Below are positions 24,401 to 34,166 of a stretch of DNA of 64,000 nt, one piece after another. Where the stretch lies: positions 40,493,484 through 40,557,483 of the forward strand of contig OZ034979.1 in the NCBI GenBank assembly GCA_964030785.1. Direction: 5' to 3'. Within the stretch, counting starts at the first letter, position 1, and each line of letters starts with the position of its first letter. The translations under genes and the position numbers were made by a program. The notes below the pieces were generated by a model that worked only from the letters and a program-made list of their open reading frames with translations, made no database searches and was not told the origin of the DNA. The DNA comes from Siderastrea siderea (lineage: Eukaryota > Cnidaria > Anthozoa > Scleractinia > Rhizangiidae).

Positions 24401-25335
24401 TCTTCCTACAGTAGATGTATGAATCAAGGTAGCTAGTTTTTGGTATAGATCTTATCCTTTTCAGGATTTCCTCGAGTTCACTAAAAACGGTCGAGCTAGA
24501 GTTAATCATGACCACAAACGTTGCAGTTGTTATAGTTATTCGTTTTTTATACTCATTTATGCATGCTGGGTCATTAATCGTTTAAACTAGTGCGTCGATT
24601 CCGGTCTTTGTTAAATAATTTTATCTTATACATGGAGATTCGTAAAACTTGTTTTTTTTTTTAACATTTCAATTGCAGGATTTTTTCCCTTTGAAAAGAT
24701 GTTTTGTATTTTAGTGTACTTCCTGAATAGACTATTGTTATTATGTTATGCTGTTATGTTATGTTATGTTATGTTATGTTGTTGTGTTATGTTATGTTAT
24801 GTTATGTTATGTTGTTGTGTTATGTTATGTTTTGTTATGTTGTGTTATGTTATGTTGTTGTGTTATGTTATATTTTGTTATGTTATGTTGTTGTGTTGTT
24901 ATGTTATGTTATGTTGTGTTATGTTATGTTGTGTTATGTTATGTTTTGTTATGTTATGTTATGTTATGTTGTTGTGTTATGTTATGTTATGTTATGTTGT
25001 GTCATGTTATGTTGTTGTGTTATGTTATGTTATGTTATGTTATGTTATGTTATGTTATGTTATGTTGTGTCATGTTATGTTGTTGTGTTATGTTATGTTA
25101 TGTTATGTTATGTTATGTTGTGTTATGTTATGTTATGTTATGTTATGTTGTTGTGTTATGTTATGTTATTATGTTATGTTATGTTTAGGTCAAATCACAT
25201 ATGAGGTAAGTTAAATCATATTTATCACTGGTGGCCATTCTTACTATTTGCAGAGAATGCCAGAAAGCTGACTGGAAACGCCACAAAGATGCTTGTAACG
25301 CTTCTAAAAGACACAAGGCAAAGGGTGGTAGCTAG
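12911..25335 (+). CDS. Sel1/TPR-repeat protein with C-terminal MYND zinc finger (3 exons, 688 aa)
   Basis: Exons are 12911-13675, 22057-23276 and 25254-25335 (TAG). The joins are in phase: CAG|CTT at the first, and AA|A at the second, giving CSKECQ. Residues about 36-250 are Sel1-like repeats (GYAYSEGCG, AFKWYKKAA, YYLTRAAELGNTEAQLNLG). Residues 256-630 are helical with TPR-like parts. Residues 634-676 form a MYND finger with CGNKAC, CGGC, KYC, KEC, H and C, split by the last intron. MYND fingers bind proline-rich partners and Sel1/TPR arrays are scaffolds, so an adaptor role is likely. No catalytic domain was seen. I chose ATG 12911 because the open frame above it has no other ATG. Introns 1 and 2 are full of inverted-repeat elements. 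The family is unrecognised beyond its domains. Confidence 0.82.
14038..14989. mobile_element. 946-bp TIR element, Harbinger-like, TTA duplication (copy 1)
   Basis: Termini at 14041 and 14986 begin TGCATGGTTCAATT on both strands, and similarity extends about 45 bases into C/G-rich sequence with repeated CCCCGGG. TTA flanks both ends (14038-14040 and 14987-14989). Its length and end structure match the element at 41426-42365, so they are members of one family. No transposase was seen. It sits in intron 1 of the Sel1-MYND gene. Confidence 0.7.
15917..16129. repeat. Tandem duplication, 110-bp unit, each ending in a poly-G tract
   Basis: TGCATAGAGTTGTGCTGAG starts at 15917 and again at 16027. The units continue in near identity to CATCCGATTCTTT and end in G runs of 16 (16006-16021) and 13 (16117-16129). 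Confidence 0.85.
16130..16330 (+). mobile_element. tRNA-derived SINE
   Basis: The head reads like a tRNA promoter: an A-box-like TGGTGCAATGGTGAGAGCAC, then a B-box-like GGTTTGAATC near 16180. Downstream is a body with TTGCTCCAAAGGTTTCTCACC. It lies in intron 1 of the Sel1-MYND gene, in sense orientation. Confidence 0.6.
16734..17390. mobile_element. 653-bp foldback element with TA flanks
   Basis: The two halves (16736-about 17045 and about 17055-17388) are imperfect inverted copies, sharing AACAAATGCCCAGTCAATGG, CAGTGACCCCCATTTTTTAT and TTTCCAGTA. The ends are AGGTGG/CCACCT, with TA on both sides (16734-16735, 17389-17390) as for Tc1/mariner-type insertion. No ORF is present. Confidence 0.75.
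17391..18910. other. Intron 1 sequence without recognised feature
   Basis: This is AT-rich sequence. A 163-codon open frame on the minus strand (18313-18804) has no recognisable motif and was not called a gene. Confidence 0.4.
18911..19850. mobile_element. Candidate 940-bp inverted-repeat element
   Basis: GGCCATCCCCAT at 18911-18922 is inverted at 19839-19850. Further in, CCATCGCC and CCGACCGACC are also mirrored near 19785-19820, with gaps. A target-site duplication is not clear. It lies in intron 1 of the Sel1-MYND gene. Confidence 0.45.
20443..21335. repeat. Large imperfect palindrome (about 285-bp arms) with a TTAA element at its centre
   Basis: The left arm 20443-20735 and right arm 21055-21335 are inverted copies. 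They share GATCGAGCGCATGATGTAG, AGCGGATAAGGCAACCA and CGCTTGTCTCCACTGACCGA. The left arm has one extra CCCGCCGTTTTT unit. The centre is occupied by the 311-bp element at 20740-21050. The arms look like a foldback MITE that received or captured the inner element. Confidence 0.85.
20736..21054. mobile_element. 311-bp MITE with TTAA duplication (piggyBac-like)
   Basis: The ends of 20740-21050 are GGCGCTGTTACACTAGGCAA and, inverted, GGCGCTCTTACACTAGACAA. TTAA flanks both sides (20736-20739, 21051-21054). The interior repeats the motifs GTTACACT, GCGAGACAAGTTGC and CGCAACG. No ORF. TTAA targeting is the mark of piggyBac-type transposition. Confidence 0.75.
21373..21440. repeat. (TTTA)n microsatellite
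   Basis: About 17 uninterrupted TTTA units. It abuts the left arm of the hammerhead palindrome. A shorter TTTA tract (about 21910-21924) follows the right arm, so it is probably the tail of those retroelement units. Confidence 0.95.
21522..21566 (-). ncRNA. Type I hammerhead ribozyme (minus strand)
   Basis: Read on the minus strand: stem I GGCGCG pairs with CGCGTC (one G-U wobble). The core is CTGACGAG, stem II is GCCC/GGGC with a CAATAA loop, then CGAAAC, a 2-bp stem III, and GTC immediately before the 3' strand of stem I. All conserved core nucleotides (CUGANGA, GAAA, UH) are present. Confidence 0.8.
21775..21819 (+). ncRNA. Type I hammerhead ribozyme (plus strand)
   Basis: Stem I is GACGCG (21775-21780) with CGCGTC (21814-21819), perfectly paired. 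The core CTGACGAG spans 21781-21788. Stem II is formed by GCCC 21788-21791 with GGGC 21798-21801. GAAA spans 21802-21805. Stem III is A21805-U21812 and C21806-G21811 around AGCT. The predicted cleavage site is after C21813 (GUC). Such short stem III hammerheads are known to work best as dimers. Confidence 0.85.
22057..23276 (+). CDS. Exon 2 of Sel1-MYND gene
   Basis: It starts after TTTTTTTCCAG with LLHQCEQNEDACRQN and runs to YCSK at a GTAAGT donor (23277). It encodes residues 256-661 plus two bases. A central TPR-like segment reads DHLAAIYIVAEAYDAAAEAL. The first six MYND cysteines lie at the 3' end. Confidence 0.85.
23409..24206. mobile_element. 794-bp TIR element with TA flanks in intron 2
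   Basis: GGGACTTTAAGATACGGT at 23411 is inverted at the right end (24204), followed by ACTACGGACT on both sides. TA flanks the element (23409-23410 and 24205-24206). No ORF was seen. The ends are those of a Tc1/mariner-like or similar non-autonomous element. Confidence 0.75.
24729..25186. repeat. (TTATG)n pentanucleotide satellite, about 450 bp
   Basis: Long runs of TTATG units are interspersed with TTGTG variants. It produces spurious open frames in all three forward registers because the period and sequence avoid stops. It ends 68 bases before the last exon of the Sel1-MYND gene. Confidence 0.97.
25254..25335 (+). CDS. Exon 3 of Sel1-MYND gene (second half of MYND finger)
   Basis: It follows ATTTGCAG and encodes ECQKADWKRHKDAC, then a basic tail and TAG at 25333-25335. 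It supplies the last cysteine/histidine ligands of the zinc finger. The exon was placed by the zinc-finger pattern and phase, and starts 68 bases after the long ATGTT repeat. Confidence 0.85.
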
Positions 25336-25528
25336 AGATGTTTCTGTTACTGCAACTGATAACAGACAAGAAGTTGGCAAATGGGCCGCCATCTCAACTA
25401 CGCAATTTACTACACGATCGTAATTCGAAAGGTGGTTAAATAAGCTCGATCGTGTCCGGTAGTAAGGGCCCCTCAAATTGCGATTTCAATTCTTTTCTAA
25501 ACTGGTCTTGTACGCATGCAGTCGAACG

Positions 25529-25844
25529 TTAAGCCGCGGCTACACGAGCGATTTTTTGCTGGCAATGGTGATGCGATTTTTTCTTTTTTTTTTGGAAAAT
25601 TGTCGCGTCGCCGGTGCGCGGTGGTGGCTGCATGTACACTTGGCGACAAAGTTCGTGATTTTGTCACAAAAAATTCAATTTATTGAATTTCTCGCAATTT
25701 GTTCTGCGATTTTTTCAGCTGTCGCATCACCTGTACGAGGGTGGTTACACATGCGATTTTCGCTGCGCGTTAGCGACGCGACAATTTTCAAAAAAATCGC
25801 ATCACCATCGCAAGCCAAAATTCGCTCGTGTTGCCGCGGCTTTA
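25529..25844. mobile_element. 310-bp MITE with TTA duplication, downstream of the Sel1-MYND stop
   Basis: Ends AGCCGCGGCTACACGAGCGA at 25532 and, inverted, AGCCGCGGCAACACGAGCGA at 25841 are nearly identical, and similarity continues through GATGCGATTTTT. TTA flanks both ends (25529-25531, 25842-25844), a Harbinger-like target. It begins about 200 bp after the stop codon, so it probably lies in the 3' UTR or flank. Confidence 0.8.
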
Positions 25845-27850
25845 CAAGGTAGTATTAGGCCTGTTTTGCGTTCTTGGAAGAAGAAAAATACAAAGTAGCT
25901 GGTACGTATTTTAGCTGGTAACATTTTACAATTATGTACATACAACATGAAAAGTGGGTTGCACTACAAGTGGGTTGCATGGTACTGAAAATTGACATTT
26001 ATATTTCTGTGTTACTGATTCAATTGTCAAGTACAAGTTACATATTATGCTATTAGAGGTTTTGAAGTGAAACTCTAAGATGAAGGTAACCTGAATATTG
26101 TACATACGAAACGTTTCGTGTTTTTTAGACGCTAAGTAGCTAAGGAATTGACGGTAGAATGTACCTTAGATGAAACGATTCCATCACAACGTGGGAGCTC
26201 ATCAGTCCAGATAGGGACCTTTGATCTTCTCAGTGAGGATTCGAATATAGAGTGGCCAAATGTTGGAAATTCGAGTTTTTAAAATAAATTTCTTAGCGAG
26301 GCGTCCATTTGTTTTATCTTCCAAAAAGCCAGTATGGCCAATTTCTTCCAAAACTTATAGCAGATACTCTCTTAGGTTTTGGATTTTGTAACGTACCCTT
26401 TCCAAAATAAATATGGTTCGAACTTAAAAATTATCCTGTATGCATTTTATATTAAGAGCAAATGTCGCTAAGGTTTGAGCAAAATTGGAAATGTTCAAAA
26501 TAAACTTCCCTTCATTTTTTGTGTGAAGCTAGTCCTTCGGGTTGAAGTAATCATGATGGTATTTTTTCATTTCTCGTGATAAACCGAACTTGGTATCAGG
26601 GGGGGGGGGGAGTTCATGCCTAAAAATGCATTTTTTGGATGTTTTAATCCCTGAAAATTGACTTTTTGTTAGCTAATTTTATCAAAGCACAAGAGACTGG
26701 TTGAAATTCTATTCACATCCTAGCAACCTATCATCCTTCCACTTTACAAAAATGTTATTAGATTTTTTCTTTGTTCCCGGGGGGACCCCTGGCCCACCAT
26801 TCTTTGTAAGGGGGAGAACTCTACTTTTGAAAAACTGAAAATGAGACATCTTTGACTAACACAAAATCCAACTGGTATTCACATTTTGATTAAACTCGAA
26901 GTTGTAAATAAATATTTTACCCTTTCTTAATCTTTTGATGCTTAAAAGTCCACGGACACTTAAGTGGTTTTTGCAGGGCACGTGATTTAAAACAGGCACC
27001 TTAGGCAAAATGACAATTTTCTATTATTTTAATCGCTACTTGTTAGAACTTAAGGAATGCTACAGCAGTTATATACCACCATGCTGTTTCTTCATCATCT
27101 ATAGATTGCTATTATTTCCCTTTTGTAGGATAATATTATGCGAATTGAGAAATATTACTTTTTCAACATCACACTCTCGCTGGGGACTGTTAATTTATGC
27201 AAAAACAGTACTCAGTTAACCGGTTGAGAAAACTGTAAAAATAAACTGCACAGTCGACTTAACTAAAAATAAGCTTCATAAGAAACAATTGTTGTCTGAC
27301 ATACCATTTTGTAAAGTAATCAGTTCAAGAGCGGCCTTAGAGCCAACCCCAAGTCGCGCCGAATTCAGAGATCCTTCAAGGTTCCATTTCGGTCACGACG
27401 ATTATTATCGCCAGATCAAGAGTTCAGTTCTCATCCTTGCAGCAGCCGCAAATGGTTACATTTACAAGGATCTTCTATCCAGTTTGCTGCAACCGTCAAC
27501 AGATCAACGAAAACATTGCAAACAGCTCCCAGAGAAGCAAACTTCACTCGATACTCCACCAATCCTGCTCTCGCCGCCATGTTGGATCACGGGTAACCAA
27601 AGCGTAATATGAGAGTTTGTATGGAGCTGAAATTCGATCGAAAATAATCGGCGGTTTTCACAGGGTCCAGAGGAGCGAAGTTCGAGCAGAACGTTTAGTT
27701 TTCCTTGCGAAAGACAACCGACATAAATTGCTGCGAACTTGCGTTACTCGACCCCGCGTTACTCACGTTACCTATATTTTTACCGCAGGTCAAATTACTG
27801 TGGGCTCTTAGGATCACTGAGATCGACTTACACTAAATATTACGACACTC

Positions 27851-27914
27851 GGCACTTCGTGCCTCGCTCGGAAAGCTTCGCTTTCCGAAGAAAAGCCGTT
27901 GCCCTTCGGGCAAC
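27851..27914. repeat. Three consecutive hairpins with TTC loops
   Basis: GGCAC-TTC-GTGCC (27851-27863), CGGAAAGC-TTC-GCTTTCCG (27869-27887) and GTTGCCC-TTC-GGGCAAC (27898-27914) are perfect stem-loops of 5, 8 and 7 bp. Spacers are 5 and 10 bases. The stems differ in sequence while the loop is constant. Confidence 0.85.
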
Positions 27915-28561
27915 GTGTTAGGCGACCGCGGAAAAATGGTCTGCGGTTAATAGCAATTTTCAGTATGGCAGACGATATGGCGTACTAAGCGAGATCGAGA
28001 TCGAGAAATACAGCGTATGGAAAGAGAAGAAAGCCGTTCAAATTGGATTCCGACGAAGGTTGCATTGGGAAAATTTACTGATCAAATGACGTGGCTATGT
28101 ATTTTATAAGATAAGATGTTCGAAGGATAATTCTTGCGTACAAATTTAACTCCTCTGGACCCTATGCGGTTTTCCGCCCAAAATACATTCAAATCGAAAT
28201 AAAGTTTAAAAAACCTAACCTGTTGTGTATTTGCTGTGTTTTTATCGCTTTTCCGAGCTTCCGGAGGCCCTTTTGACGATTTTCTGCTTAACGGTCGATG
28301 CGACGACATGTCACGTACTAAAGAGAGCTAAAGGTAGGAAAACGGGAATTCAAAATTGCCAACCGACATTCGAGGTCCCGTTCAAAATACCCGCTAAAAA
28401 TCGATTCAATCTAAAGTCAGCGCTTTAAAACCACAACACATTTCAAAAAGGATAAATCTCCTACCTTTCTATGTGATTCAATCGTCAATTAGTTTATCTC
28501 TCGAAGTACAGCCCTGCATAAAAAACGAACTAACTTTTCGAAATCGCCGCCATCACAGGCT

Positions 28562-28881
28562 TGTAAGGAAAAGAGGGTTAAAACTAACGGTCAAGCCTGG
28601 GACAAAGCGCCAAATTTCGCTCCACCGGGGGACGACATGAGTGACTTCTGTGTCGCCAAATGCCAGACTCACCCTCTCTCCGGTAAATCAAGTGTTGTAC
28701 CGCTCAAATTTCGGCGGGAAATCGCGCGCGGGTCGCATTCAGGTATAAAACTTGACTCACCGGAGAGAGGGTGAGTTTGGCATTTGGCGACACAGAAATC
28801 ACTCATGTCGTCCCCCGGTGGAGCGAAATTTGGCGCTTTGTCCCAGGCTTGACCGTTAGTTTTGACCCTCTTTTCCTTACA
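28562..28881. repeat. Palindrome with about 123-bp arms
   Basis: The arms 28562-28684 and 28757-28881 are inverted copies at high identity. They share CCTGGGACAAAGCGCCAAAT, GGGGGACGACATGAGTGA and CACCCTCTCTCCGG. The GC-rich loop is about 72 bases. Confidence 0.85.
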
Positions 28882-29739
28882 CTGGCTCCATACAAACTCT
28901 CATATTACGCTTTGGTTACCTGTGGTTGGATTTCGTGACATGGTACTTCGGGTCCTTCCGGTGTCTATTTTTCTCACGCTGTTCAGAAATACTGTTTAAA
29001 GTCAACTGGCTTGTTCTTCTGAATTTTAAGCAAGTTCAAAGTATTAAACTGTCACATTATTTCATAACATTCTTCTTACTCGTACACGAGAATTGAAACA
29101 TTGAATGTTTACGATTGTTGGGTGTACCGCTGACCGGAATCTCATTGCTTATCGTAGCAGCTGGAGGTGTGCTCAGCTGCAGCTTCTACGAAGTCATTTT
29201 CACCCAAGTCTTTGATACGTCCGATGCATTCTCAACATTAAAATACATACAGGATAATTTTTAAGTTCCAACCATATTTATTTGGGAAAGGGTACGTTAC
29301 AAAATCCAAAACCTAAGAGAGTATCTACTATAAGTTTTGGAAGAAATTGGCCATACCAATAAGGTATGATTCGTTTTTGGGTTCAAAATAATTTTTACTC
29401 TCAAACGATTTTAGCTAAATTAAGAACATCTAAAAGAAGAACAAATCGACAGTCATTTTAGTAATGTGGTTATTTAGATACATAAAGGAATATGTGTAAC
29501 AAAACTAAAGTTGGAAATTATTGTGCTACTTTGAGTTGCTGCTGGTCATGAATTGCGCCAAGAAATTTGCGGCTGACTGGTTCGTCGAGCAATTTTATTT
29601 GGAAGTAGAACTCAGAAGGATTGATTTTTAGCTGATGACGTCACCTCAGTGACGTCATAGGCTAATGCTATAACCTAAAAGATAAACATCGACGCTGGTA
29701 GTCGAGTTCTGTTTGTCTTTCTTCTGTGAGGCCGGGGGG

Positions 29740-30030
29740 GTTCTCTGTGAGATGTTGGGTGGGGGTGTGCCGCCGGGACACTGAGACCCTTACCTTATCA
29801 GCGGCACAATCCCATACAGCTTATAGATGGGAGTACCTCCTCCGGGCTTTGAAGTGTTTGCATCGCCTCCTAGCCCGGGGGATACTGTGTGAGTTTTTGA
29901 GTGGGGGTTAGCTGTTGGGACTCTAAAAAACCCTAGCCTGTGCCATAGACAGCGGCACATACCCCTATGGCGTAAAAGTGAGTGAGAGAATGTCCTCCGG
30001 GTTGTGAAGTATTCGCATTTGATCAGGAGC
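29740..30030. repeat. Diverged tandem repeat, about 140-bp unit
   Basis: Two units share CTGTGAGxxxTTGxGTGGGGGT, GGGACxCTxAxACCCT, CAGCGGCACA, and CTCCGGGxTxTGAAGT. It is probably part of a degraded repetitive element; the family is not recognised. Confidence 0.55.
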
Positions 30031-30351
30031 AACTAGGAAATATTTAATTTTGCTTCGAATGCGCTGTTTCGTGACTTGAGGTTTGGAAGGATTTTTTTCC
30101 TTTTACCTAGCCGTGATACAAATTTCCCGAATAAGCACATCGGAAATTATACACAAGACGGATTCAGGGCCGCAATGAACGCAGCTCGACTTACTTCACG
30201 AATTCCCATGCATATGAAACTTGTTTCCTTTTTCCTTTGTAATTTCCAATCCGAAGTATTGGTCAGTTGTAGGAGAATATTTTGATTTCCAACCAGCTTG
30301 TCTGAGTCAATTCGAATACGATACAAATGTTTACTGAGACTAGGAAGCGAG

Positions 30352-31957
30352 GATCGTGTGTAAAAGTACACACGAGTGACCAGGAGTGACCACGAGTGAG
30401 AATGCATCAAAATGTTTTGCTGATTATTAAATGACCTGAACTATTTAACGGCAAACTGACCGTTTCTTGAGACCTTAATACCTGGATTCGACATTCCCGC
30501 CATTTACGACTGAATGGGGAAGGGGCTAAGGAACGGACAGGGAGGTGGGGGTACAAACTTCCCGCCACCCACACCGTTTAATCTCGGTTCCCGCCCCGTT
30601 TTTGCACATTAAAAACCACGCTTCCTGCACTTTCTGTGCGCCTCCCATACACCCCCTCGCTCTTTTCTACCCGGAGTCCCAAACTCTGTGGGAAATTTCA
30701 CAGGGGTAGTTACACTGAGACTTGGAAGAATGAAAGTTCTTATCTCAACGAGCCGTCCCTTTTGTATTCGCTGTTATGGCGCGAATATTTATTTATGACC
30801 CAAATTGAAAAAATAGGTTGTCAATGGCAGTGTGTTGGTTTGCTTGTTTTCCAATTAAATATGGCCTTTTTTTATTTTTGCATGGGGGTGCGGTAATGTA
30901 GTGGTTGGCGCGTTGGACTTCAGATCTGAAGGTCAGTGGTTAGAGACCCAGTCCCTGCCATCGTGTTGTTTCCTTAGACAAGAAACCCCATATTGTCCCT
31001 CTCCACCCAGGTGTATAAATGGGTACCGGCGTCATACTGTTGGGGGTAACCCTGCGATGGACTAGCATCCCATCCAGCAGGGGGGAGTAGCAATACTCTC
31101 AGTTGCTTCGTGCTACAGAAACCGGGATAAGCTCCGTTCGTGTTGGCCCTCTTGACTCGTGTGCGACTTAACCTTTACCTTATTTAATTTTTAAAGAAAA
31201 TTTTGATTTTTGTAGCAATAATGAAATGTAACAGATATTTTATTTTTAAAATTATAATTATTTTTAATGATATTTTTGAACAAATCTAACCAAATCATTA
31301 TTTCTTTTATTCACTCGTGGTCATGGAATTGACCACGAGCGAATGAAATAATTTATTATACATAAGGTTTTCTTTATATTTAAGTAAGTCTCCAGAAACG
31401 ACCTATTCGAGGCTAAACATTAATAACTTGATAAAATGATGTAATGATGACGTCTACCAAATTCACTCTTATTAATTCTCATTTTATCTTTCTTTCTTTA
31501 TTTTTTACACCCTTGGTCACTGATAGCCTTCGAAGGTGGGGGTGGAGAGGGAGGTGGACAGAGTTTGGGACCCCGGATGGAAAAGAGCGGGAGGTGTATG
31601 GGAGGTGGAAAAAACGCGGGAAGTGTGAGTAGTGGAAAGCGAGAGAAATAGTTTAAAAAGTAAAGGGTGCGGGTGGTGGGAAGTTTGTCCCCCTTTTCGC
31701 CCACCCTGTACGTCCCCTAGCCCCCCCCCCCCCCCCCGATTTAGAAATGGCCAAAATGCCGAGTCCAGGTATTAAAGCCTCAAGAAACACGGTCAGTTTG
31801 CCGTTAAGTAGTGATTATTTGATAAAATGATGTAATCATGATGTAATCATGACGTCAGCGAAATATTTTGATTCATTCTGACTCGTCGTCACTCGTGGTC
31901 AATTCGTGGTCACTCGTGGTCATTCATGGTCACTCGTGTGTACTTTTAGACACGATC
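30352..31957. mobile_element. 1.6-kb TIR element containing a SINE
   Basis: GATCGTGTGTAAAAGTACAC at the left is inverted at the right end (31957) with one mismatch. Further similarity includes CACACGAGTGACC, the ACAAACTTCCCGCCACCC-like block and CCTCCCATACACC...CTCTTTTC. A target-site duplication is not evident. The SINE at 30884-31183 lies between the arms. Confidence 0.65.
30884..31183 (+). mobile_element. tRNA-derived SINE (complete-looking)
   Basis: The head has an A-box-like GGTAATGTAGTGGTTGGCGC and a B-box-like GGTTAGAGACCC. The body carries AAATGGGTACCGG, TGGGGGTAACCCTGCGATGG and GGGATAAGCTCCG. The same body is found at 1236-1440. Confidence 0.65.
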
Positions 31958-34166
31958 AGAGGCGAGCGAGCACGTTTTGAAAGAGTGAGCTGAAATTAAA
32001 CATTTTCTTACTAATTCAGCTGTAAGCCGAGACCCGAAACAAACAAGTGAGCTAAACTTAGATTTTCAGCGTGGAAACCGTGAGAAATTATTACCCGCGC
32101 ACGTGCCATTTACAGATGTAAACAAATAGGCACGCTTTGGTCGCTTCGCAAAGCAAAATATTATAGCTGACTTGGCTGCCAAGCAAGCGACTCCAGTCTA
32201 CAGGAGAAATATATACGGTAAAAAACTATTTCAATCGTGTTTACAAACGCTAGTTTTAACCGATTTCGAAGGAAAATTTTGTGGATACAGGAAACGTACA
32301 TTTGATGACAGGCTCCTGTTTTCATAATAGTTTCAATACGGAGAACGTAGACCGAGAAATTTAATCGAAGTAACGCCAGTCGCGTGTCACGCAAATCACG
32401 CAGAACGTCAAAAAAGCCTATCGAAAGTTACACTGTAATGTCCCTGAGCTCTGAAAAAGTGTTCGATATTCAGAGGTAGAAATAGGAAAATAAAAGGGTC
32501 AACTGCAGCTGAAATTTTATTTCTGAAGTAAAATTGTTAACTTCCCACTGACCTTCACCTAAATTATCTATGCAATACTTTTCGTCAGTGAGTTTAAGCG
32601 AGTTTACTTGTTGTTTTTGTTGTCTTTGAAGAAAAGGGAAACGCAATTTTAATGTCACGCTATAATTAACTGTCACGTAGTCACGCTGCTTGTTACCCGG
32701 TTTTATGTTGGCTAACCACAAGTGTCTGTTTTTTTGGAGAGGGGGGGAGGCGGGGTCGAGGGGTAGGGTGGGACCGAATGGAGGTGTAAAACCCATAGGT
32801 TGTCATGATAAATTTCACCATATTGTGAAGCAAAACTTCATCGGCTCTGCGCGCATTGCGTGCCTATGTTTTTGTTCTCTGGTTGAAAGCGTGCTAGCAT
32901 TTTACAAGGAGGTAGGGCAACCCTGGTGCCAGATCTTCTGACCCACCAATCGATCAATGAATCAATCCGGTTGATCAGGCGATCGACCAGTAGTCGAGGA
33001 AGGAAGCAGTCACTCAGATAGACACACCGTCAGCAAATACAGCACATGCTTTTTTAGCGTGTGAAATCAATCAATCAATGCAAACAGTCGCTGGAATGAA
33101 TTAAATTATTCAATACACTTAACTACGTAAATACATACGCTAATTTACTGAAATCAAATGGTAAAATAAGTCAATATAGTGCAGCAGCGATTAATTTTAG
33201 TTACTTTTCCTTGTTAGAAAAAAGTTCACTATATATATCTTGCTACGTTGAAATAACAATAGTTCTCGCTTTGAAAAAACGTATATTTCAAAGGAAACAC
33301 TGGTAAAGTAAATAAAAAGGTCACAAAAGCTGACAAAAAATAATGCCTATTTTGGATCTAAAGTTATCAGATGCATGCTAGCTAACAAGGCTAACTAATA
33401 AGATACTTGAAGCCCGTAAACATATAAAAAAAAACAAAAGAGATAGTTTGCTATCGTATTTTTTCATGTCGAAATTCTTACGTTTTATATCATATCCGAT
33501 GATTGAAGAACAGCGTAAAACTAACTCGGGTTCAGAGTGCTTTCTCTAACCGGACCATTGCATAAGCACGAACATAAGCACAACAATAGTTCTTGATGTC
33601 TAAAATAAAAATATGTAAGAATGGAAGCTTTCTAGGATCAATTGTTTAGATTTAATTACCAGTTTAAAAGATTATCGGCCTATGCAAAAGCCCTCTGGGT
33701 GAAGATCCTCAATGCAAAGCTCTTGCTTTTTGTAGTGGATTATTGTCAAGGAGTCGACTATTGCAGCTGCAACTTCCCTCGGTGGGATAATATTTCCGTA
33801 TGCAAAAAAGCGCAACTTGGAATGCCCCGAAAAATATTACAAAAAATTTTAGCAAACGATTTTAATTGATGCATTTAAAGGCGAGAGTAGACTTTCACCT
33901 GTATTGAACACTTTTGCCCGTACCGACTCCAAGCGTCCCGATCATCCACGCTTGGGTCTCCAAGAACTGCAATGGTATTGCGGCATATCGATTTGGGGGT
34001 CTTTTCCTGGCTTTTTACCCTCCCACGATTATCTTGCAATGCACTGATATATATTTATGTGTTTGCTTGCCTTCCCTCCAGTGGACTTATGACCGCAGCC
34101 GGTTACTGGATCTGCACTGCCAATTCCATTCCAACTAAAAAGTGGATAGTGAAAGATGGACAACAG
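31958..34166. other. Intergenic region, no gene recognised
   Basis: AT-rich sequence with short GATC/CAATCAAT-type low-complexity patches near 32945-33080. Open frames here are short and without motifs. The right part (33870-34166) is the 3' flank of the minus-strand MYND gene. Confidence 0.4.

Larger units (their letters stand above)
27592..28920. mobile_element. Inner 1.3-kb inverted-repeat unit
   Basis: A perfect 36-bp inverted repeat bounds this unit (starting GGTAACCAAAGCGTAATATG). Additional mirrored blocks include GGGTCCAGAGGAG near 27663 and its complement near 28150. It may be an independent element inserted in the 3.0-kb one. Confidence 0.65.
26333..29355. mobile_element. 3.0-kb TIR element with nested inverted repeats
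   Basis: About 120-bp termini (26335-26455 and 29235-29353) are inverted copies at roughly 95% identity, starting TGGCCAATTTCTTCC. TA flanks both ends (26333-26334, 29354-29355). Inside lie a perfect 36-bp inverted pair (27592-27627 and 28885-28920), a second palindrome (28562-28881) and a row of three hairpins. No transposase was found, so it is a non-autonomous composite. Confidence 0.75.

Noticed and set aside
24699..25214. Three overlapping open frames of 146-171 codons
   Set aside because: They are translations of the TTATG satellite in different registers, not genes.
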